Assembly (NCBI GenBank): GCA_035914695.1 | Contig: JAMIQH010000028.1 | Coordinates: 1 to 9,725, forward strand | Direction of reading: 5' to 3' | DNA: 9,725 nucleotides | Source of the DNA: JAOSJT01 sp035914695 | GTDB lineage: Bacteria; Bacteroidota; Ignavibacteria; SZUA-365 | In this document: piece by piece, positions 7,007-9,725 of the stretch | Numbering within the stretch: position 1 is the stretch's first letter | Layout of the letters: every line of letters begins with the position of its first letter | The notes under the pieces: generated by a model | Told to the model about the DNA's origin: nothing | Seen by the model: the letters and a program-made list of their open reading frames with translations, nothing else | Database searches by the model: none | Program-made: the position numbers and the translations under genes

Positions 7007-7102
7007 CATTTGCGTCTTCGCACCGTGGCGTCTTTGCGTTGAATTCCCTTCCGCCTTCAGGAGAATGGAACGCAAGGTCGCAGAGAAGCAGAGTCGCAAT
7101 GA
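7007..7102. repeat. Octamer-repeat inverted repeat (long imperfect hairpin)
   Basis: The left arm (7007-7038) reads on the plus strand as four octamers CATTTGCG, TCTTCGCA, CCGTGGCG, TCTTTGCG. The right arm (7071-7102) reads CGCAAGGT, CGCAGAGA, AGCAGAGT, CGCAATGA, which is the same family in the opposite orientation. Next to the centre the arms pair as TTGCGTT (7034-7040) with AACGCAA (7069-7075), then a G-U wobble, a C-G pair, one mismatch and three more GC pairs. Inside, ATTC/GAAT (7043-7046, 7063-7066) and CCT/AGG (7047-7049, 7059-7061) extend the stem, with one bulged A and loop TCCGCCTTC. Similar short tandem octamers are known from intergenic DNA of several phyla, but I cannot assign a family name. 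Confidence 0.7.
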
Positions 7103-7182
7103 GACGGGAGGGTGTTGTCACGTTTCGCGATTCAATGAGCCTTCCGCAGCGAGGAGGAAATTGTGCTTCCTTCCCGTGTCTC

Positions 7183-7200
7183 GGGTGCTGCAATGGCGAA
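7183..7200. repeat. 18-bp direct repeat, right copy
   Basis: This is an exact second copy of GGGTGCTGCAATGGCGAA. It lies 110 bases upstream of the CBS gene start. Confidence 0.8.
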
Positions 7201-7238
7201 GTCGGGAGCCGCGCGCGACACAGGGCCACGGGCGCGGC

Positions 7239-7267
7239 TTGAGTTTCTGCGGCGCTTTGGCTATTCT
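7239..7267 (+). promoter_or_regulatory. Putative sigma-70-type promoter of the CBS gene
   Basis: TTGAGT (7239-7244) and TATTCT (7262-7267) are separated by 17 bases, each matching four of six consensus positions. A transcript start near 7274 would give a leader of about 37 bases containing the RBS. It is a sequence match only. Confidence 0.4.
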
Positions 7268-7296
7268 GTACGCATCATATCCCAATTACCATTTCC

Positions 7297-7302
7297 GGAG
7301 GA
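7297..7302 (+). promoter_or_regulatory. Strong Shine-Dalgarno that fixes the CBS gene start
   Basis: GGAGGA is eight bases before the ATG at 7311. It argues that the in-frame open region upstream is not translated as part of this protein. Confidence 0.8.
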
Positions 7303-7310
7303 ATACGGCC

Positions 7311-7748
7311 ATGAAGCTGAAGGATATTCTCAAAGCCAAGGGATCCACCATCTTCAGCATCGATCCGGAAAAATCCGTGAAGGATGCGATCGATTTGCTC
7401 GTGCAATACAACGTCGGTTCGCTGATGGTGATCGACGAAGGACGCCTCGTCGGCATTTTTTCCGAGCGCGACAGTCTCCGCCTCTGCGCGCGCGATCTCG
7501 ACAGCATTCTCTCCACGTGCATCGCGGATGTGATGACCTCCGATCTCATCATCGGCAAGCTCGAGGACGATGTCGAGGACTCGATGAATGTCATGACCGA
7601 AAAACGCATCCGCCACCTCCCTGTGCTCGACAATGGCTACGTCGTCGGACTCGTGTCGCTCGGCGATCTCGTCAAATCCCAACTCGCCGAGAAAACGGTG
7701 ACCATTCACTACCTGCGGGATTACATCACGGGGAAGGATATGCGCTGA
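7311..7748 (+). CDS. Small tandem CBS-domain (Bateman module) protein
   Basis: This 145-residue cytoplasmic protein consists of two CBS motifs and little else. CBS1 covers about residues 8-60 (FSIDPEKSVKDAIDLLVQYNVGSLMVID, with GIFSERD at 48-54). CBS2 covers about 70-127 (VMTSDLI..., HLPVLDNGYVVGLVSLGDLVK, with Gly113 and Asp119). The tail is HYLRDYITG. Paired CBS domains bind adenosine nucleotides (AMP, ATP, SAM and similar) and act as energy or ligand sensors. Standalone versions usually regulate partner proteins, unknown here. The ATG at 7311 is chosen for its strong RBS and because CBS homology begins at once. The gene is probably transcribed alone, from the promoter at 7239-7267, and converges on the EnvC-like gene. 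Confidence 0.93.
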   Translation: MKLKDILKAKGSTIFSIDPEKSVKDAIDLLVQYNVGSLMVIDEGRLVGIFSERDSLRLCARDLDSILSTCIADVMTSDLIIGKLEDDVEDSMNVMTEKRIRHLPVLDNGYVVGLVSLGDLVKSQLAEKTVTIHYLRDYITGKDMR

Positions 7749-7783
7749 CCGGCCTGCTGAGTGCGGAATACATTTGAAGAGAT

Positions 7784-7910
7784 GAAAGAGAGCGAAGAGA
7801 GCGGAGAGGAAGTATTGAGGGTACACCCATCCTGAACCGTAGCGCGACCATACAGTCGAGTCGCCCACAACCAATTCCTCCTTACCCTCATCACCTCTCT
7901 ACTCTCTTTC
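7784..7910. repeat. Large GA/CT-rich imperfect inverted repeat between convergent genes
   Basis: Three paired blocks in register are visible: GAAAGAGAG (7784-7792) with CTCTCTTTC (7902-7910), GAGAGG (7804-7809) with CCTCTC (7894-7899), and TGAGGGTA (7816-7823) with TACCCTCA (7883-7890). The central 59 bases contain a smaller GCGAC/GTCGC stem (7844-7848, 7860-7864). The right arm abuts the stop codon of the minus-strand gene. No T-run follows on either strand, so it is not a classical intrinsic terminator, although a shared role in ending convergent transcripts is possible. The left arm is almost all purine. Confidence 0.6.
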
Positions 7911-7911
7911 T

Positions 7912-9189
7912 TCATCGCGGGGAGAGCCAGTTGAGCGGATTCTGCTTTTGCCGCTTCCACCACAGCTCGAAATGCAGGCGTGGACCGGAAATGCCTTCGC
8001 CGCTGCGACCGATCGTTTGTCCGGCTTTGATCTTCTGATTTTCACTCACACTCACTTCGCTCAAGTGCGCATACACGGTAAAAAATCCCTCTTCGTGCGA
8101 GACGATGAGCAGATTGCCGTAACCGGCGATGAAGTTGCGCACCTTCACGACGCCGTCGGCCACCGAACGCACGGGTGAACCAGGCGGTGCGGCGATGTCG
8201 ATGCCCGGACTGATGGTGACCGTGCCCAGCGTGGGATTGACATTTTCACCGAAAAATCCCACCACGGCACCCTGCGCCACGGGCCAGGGCAGGCGCCCGC
8301 GCAGACGCCCGAAGGCAGTGTTGGAAATCGGCACCGTCGGCAACTCACGCACCTCGGGTTGCTTCACGCCCTTGCCGCTCTTTCCGCCTTTCGTACGTTT
8401 ACCGGCCGCCGCCTTTTGCTCGGCCTCCAGCTTGCGTCGCTCGCGTTCGATGAGGTCGGCGATAATGCGCTCGACGCGTTGGGCCGCCTCCTGTTTGCGG
8501 CGGAGTTGGCTCTCGTAGCTCTGTTTGTCCTGTCGCACCTTGCTCAGCAACTGCCGATGCTCCTGCTGCTTGCGCTGCAACGCCTGCTCCTCGGCGCGCC
8601 GCTCGCGGATGTTGCCCTGCTGCTCGGCGAGTTTGTCTTCGAGCAGCATTTTCTGCAGTTCGATTTTTTCCTTGCGCAACCGGATTTCCTCGGCATCCAT
8701 GCGCGCGCGTTCGGAGTAGGCCTTCAGATATTTTGAGCGGATGAACAGTTCGTTGATGCTTCCGGACGAGAGCAGAAGCTCGGTGTCGTGCGTGCGTCCG
8801 CGGCGGTACATGTTCAGCACCGTGCGCGAGTACTCCTTTTTGAGCAAACGCAACTCGTTCTCGGCCGTGCTGAGATTGAGCTGCGCAACGGCGATTTCCT
8901 TCTGATTTTGCGCGATGTCCTCGGACAGGCGCTGCACGAGAGAGCGGATAAGCGAGGTCTGCCGGTCATAGTCGTCGAGGCGCTGCAGGGTGCTGCGCTC
9001 ACGCTTTTCCGATTCGCGCAGGCGCTGCTCGAAACGCTTGATTTCCGTGCGCAGCTGCTCGAGTTCGGCCTGCCGACTTTTCACACTCGAACCTTTCTTC
9101 TTCTGCGCCAGCACGTCGCCACAGAGCGAGCCCAGCAGCAGCAGCAGGCCGAGTATCCCCGCAATGGCATGTCGAATCGGCAGTTGCAT
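7912..9189 (-). CDS. EnvC-like murein hydrolase activator: coiled coil plus degenerate LytM/M23 domain
   Basis: This 425-residue exported protein has a signal peptide (hydrophobic GILGLLLLLG core, ending near VLAQ, residue 29). Residues of about 38-255 form a long heptad-rich Glu/Arg/Lys/Leu coiled coil, followed by a Lys/Gly-rich linker. The LytM/M23 domain starts around GRLPWPV (298) and ends at LNWLSPR. M23 residues Asp331 (GID), His375 (YAHL) and His406 (RLHFE) are kept, but the first zinc-ligand His is Ser327 (SPGID instead of HxGID) and the first His of HLH is Arg404. This makes it a probable non-hydrolytic activator like E. coli EnvC, which turns on cell-separation amidases. The ATG at 9189 is chosen because the signal peptide begins there; upstream in-frame codons to a TTG at 9246 overlap a promoter-like sequence. 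No good Shine-Dalgarno precedes it. Confidence 0.87.
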   Translation of the reverse strand: MQLPIRHAIAGILGLLLLLGSLCGDVLAQKKKGSSVKSRQAELEQLRTEIKRFEQRLRESEKRERSTLQRLDDYDRQTSLIRSLVQRLSEDIAQNQKEIAVAQLNLSTAENELRLLKKEYSRTVLNMYRRGRTHDTELLLSSGSINELFIRSKYLKAYSERARMDAEEIRLRKEKIELQKMLLEDKLAEQQGNIRERRAEEQALQRKQQEHRQLLSKVRQDKQSYESQLRRKQEAAQRVERIIADLIERERRKLEAEQKAAAGKRTKGGKSGKGVKQPEVRELPTVPISNTAFGRLRGRLPWPVAQGAVVGFFGENVNPTLGTVTISPGIDIAAPPGSPVRSVADGVVKVRNFIAGYGNLLIVSHEEGFFTVYAHLSEVSVSENQKIKAGQTIGRSGEGISGPRLHFELWWKRQKQNPLNWLSPR

Positions 9190-9217
9190 GAAGCGGACAG
9201 GATAATGCACGTATCGG

Positions 9218-9246
9218 AAAATACGGCTCCGTCGTGTAAATCCCAA
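9218..9246 (-). promoter_or_regulatory. Putative sigma-70-type promoter of the EnvC-like gene
   Basis: On the minus strand, TTGGGA (9246-9241) is followed after 17 bases by TATTTT (9223-9218). Transcription would begin near 9211, about 22 bases before the ATG at 9189. The TTG that could open a longer reading frame is part of the -35 element, which favours the shorter protein. Confidence 0.4.
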
Positions 9247-9321
9247 GAAAATGAATGCCTTAGGCGACTCCGCTTGGAGTATGCTTTAATTGAAGGTCCC
9301 GGAGGTGCTGTAATTTCAAGC

Positions 9322-9339
9322 TGGACGGACTTGCGTCCA
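9322..9339. repeat. Perfect 6-bp hairpin downstream of the DUF4292-like gene
   Basis: TGGACG (9322-9327) pairs with CGTCCA (9334-9339) around a six-base loop, 70 bases past the minus-strand stop at 9410. It may be part of a transcript end, but there is no adjacent T-tract. Confidence 0.35.
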
Positions 9340-9409
9340 CGAGGCGACTGTACGAAGAGCGGTCGTTAGCGGACACGCCGCACGGGGCCGATCGAGAGGG
9401 AAGCGCGAC

Positions 9410-9725
9410 TTAAAAATACACGCGTCTCGCGGATTTCGGGTAGGTGAAATTGAAGCTGATGGGCAGATCGTTGATGGCCAGCGTCTGATACTGCAGAGAA
9501 ATACTTTCCTCGGCGTCGGGACGCGCGATACTCACCGCGTGGGGGAAATAGCGATCGTCCTTCCTGCGAAAATCGCGGTACACCACTTCCTCCATGATGT
9601 CTCCATCGATGTTGCGCCGCACGAATTTCCGTACCGCCATGTACTTCAGATCCACAGTGTACTCGCGGCTCTGTGTGGCATCCTTCCACGTCAGCACGTA
9701 GAGATCGTCCTGCGTGTACGCGTCG
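9410..9725 (-). CDS. DUF4292-like protein, C-terminal part (partial at window edge)
   Basis: The reading frame is open from the window edge (first full codon at 9724) to a TAA at 9412-9410, giving 104 residues. It lacks a start here; a GTG at 9697 would cut into the continuous sequence DAYTQDDLYVLTW and is not a credible start. The fragment alternates charged and aromatic residues in beta-strand-like fashion (YTVDLKYMAVRKFVRR, RYFPHAVSI, ISFNFTYPKSARRVYF). This fits the C-terminus of DUF4292, a LolB/LppX-like beta-sheet lipoprotein family of Bacteroidota. Placement directly upstream of an EnvC/M23 gene is the arrangement I recall for DUF4292 genes there, which strengthens the call. The signal peptide is outside the window. 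The function of the family is unknown; binding of a lipid or lipoprotein is a structural guess. Confidence 0.6.
   Translation of the reverse strand, partial: DAYTQDDLYVLTWKDATQSREYTVDLKYMAVRKFVRRNIDGDIMEEVVYRDFRRKDDRYFPHAVSIARPDAEESISLQYQTLAINDLPISFNFTYPKSARRVYF

Larger units (their letters stand above)
6633..7310. other. Long intergenic region with degenerate short repeats, no convincing gene
   Basis: These 678 bases separate rsgA from the CBS gene. An open frame continuous with the CBS gene covers 6897-7310, but its translation is Cys/Arg-rich and unlike any family I know, and a good RBS and ATG occur at 7297-7313. The stretch contains a 9-bp tandem repeat (6668-6698), a similar pair of GGAGGGG...TGAACTC segments (6697-6712 and 6785-6799), a locally AT-rich part at roughly 6815-6930, an 18-bp direct repeat (6935-6952 and 7183-7200), and an octamer-based inverted repeat (7007-7102). 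No tRNA-like fold or clear intrinsic terminator for rsgA was seen. It looks like decayed repeat or mobile-element-like DNA ending in the promoter of the CBS gene. Confidence 0.7.
9190..9409. other. Intergenic region upstream of the EnvC-like gene
   Basis: No gene is supported in these 220 bases. Two small hairpins are visible: ACTCC-GCTT-GGAGT (9267-9280) and TGGACG-GACTTG-CGTCCA (9322-9339). Either could end the upstream minus-strand transcript, but neither is directly followed by a clean T-run. The EnvC-like promoter candidate lies at the left end. Confidence 0.5.

Noticed and set aside
8788..9369. Plus-strand 193-codon frame over the EnvC-like gene start
   Set aside because: It is the antisense image of the coiled-coil region, with Leu/Gln/Arg bias and no domain.

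Overview
This is a GC-rich chromosomal window, with seven genes on the plus strand followed by two on the minus strand. The gene content suggests the Bacteroidota/Chlorobiota (FCB) group. Three things point there: a standalone RapZ C-terminal domain between an APH-fold sugar kinase and a nucleotidyltransferase, a DUF4292-like protein next to an EnvC-type LytM protein, and a DUF3887-hydrolase fusion. Several genes have clear Shine-Dalgarno sequences (GAGGAGG, GGAGGA), which fits the high-GC Chlorobi/Ignavibacteria/Kapabacteria side better than classical Bacteroidia. This placement is inferred from remembered family distributions, not from a search.

Layout: (1) positions 1-98 hold the last codons of a SpoIIE/RsbU-type PP2C phosphatase. 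(2) Positions 185-4102 are a tightly packed, probably translationally coupled unit. It contains a DUF885 lipoprotein metallopeptidase, an AmgK-like anomeric sugar kinase, a 131-residue RapZ C-terminal domain protein, and a MurU-like sugar-1-phosphate nucleotidyltransferase. The last three look like an amino-sugar salvage or peptidoglycan-recycling cassette (sugar to sugar-1-P to NDP-sugar), with a domain known elsewhere to sense glucosamine-6-phosphate built in. (3) Positions 4181-6632 carry a secreted DUF3887 + alpha/beta hydrolase and the ribosome-assembly GTPase RsgA, 22 bases apart. (4) Positions 6633-7310 are a 678-base stretch with no convincing gene. It is full of short degenerate repeats: a 9-bp tandem repeat, two opposed arrays of octamers forming a long hairpin, and an exact 18-bp direct repeat on either side of that hairpin. 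(5) Positions 7311-7748 encode a small tandem-CBS protein with its own RBS and a plausible promoter. (6) Positions 7749-7911 separate convergent genes and contain a large purine/pyrimidine-rich inverted repeat. (7) Positions 7912-9189 (minus) encode a coiled-coil plus degenerate LytM protein of the EnvC type. Upstream of it, at 9410-9725 (minus), is the C-terminus of a DUF4292-like protein cut by the window edge.

Cell-envelope metabolism is a recurring theme: the sugar-recycling cassette at one end and the EnvC-like amidase activator at the other. The most interesting system is the kinase / RapZ-C / nucleotidyltransferase cassette. No tRNA, rRNA, CRISPR array, transposase or phage gene was seen.
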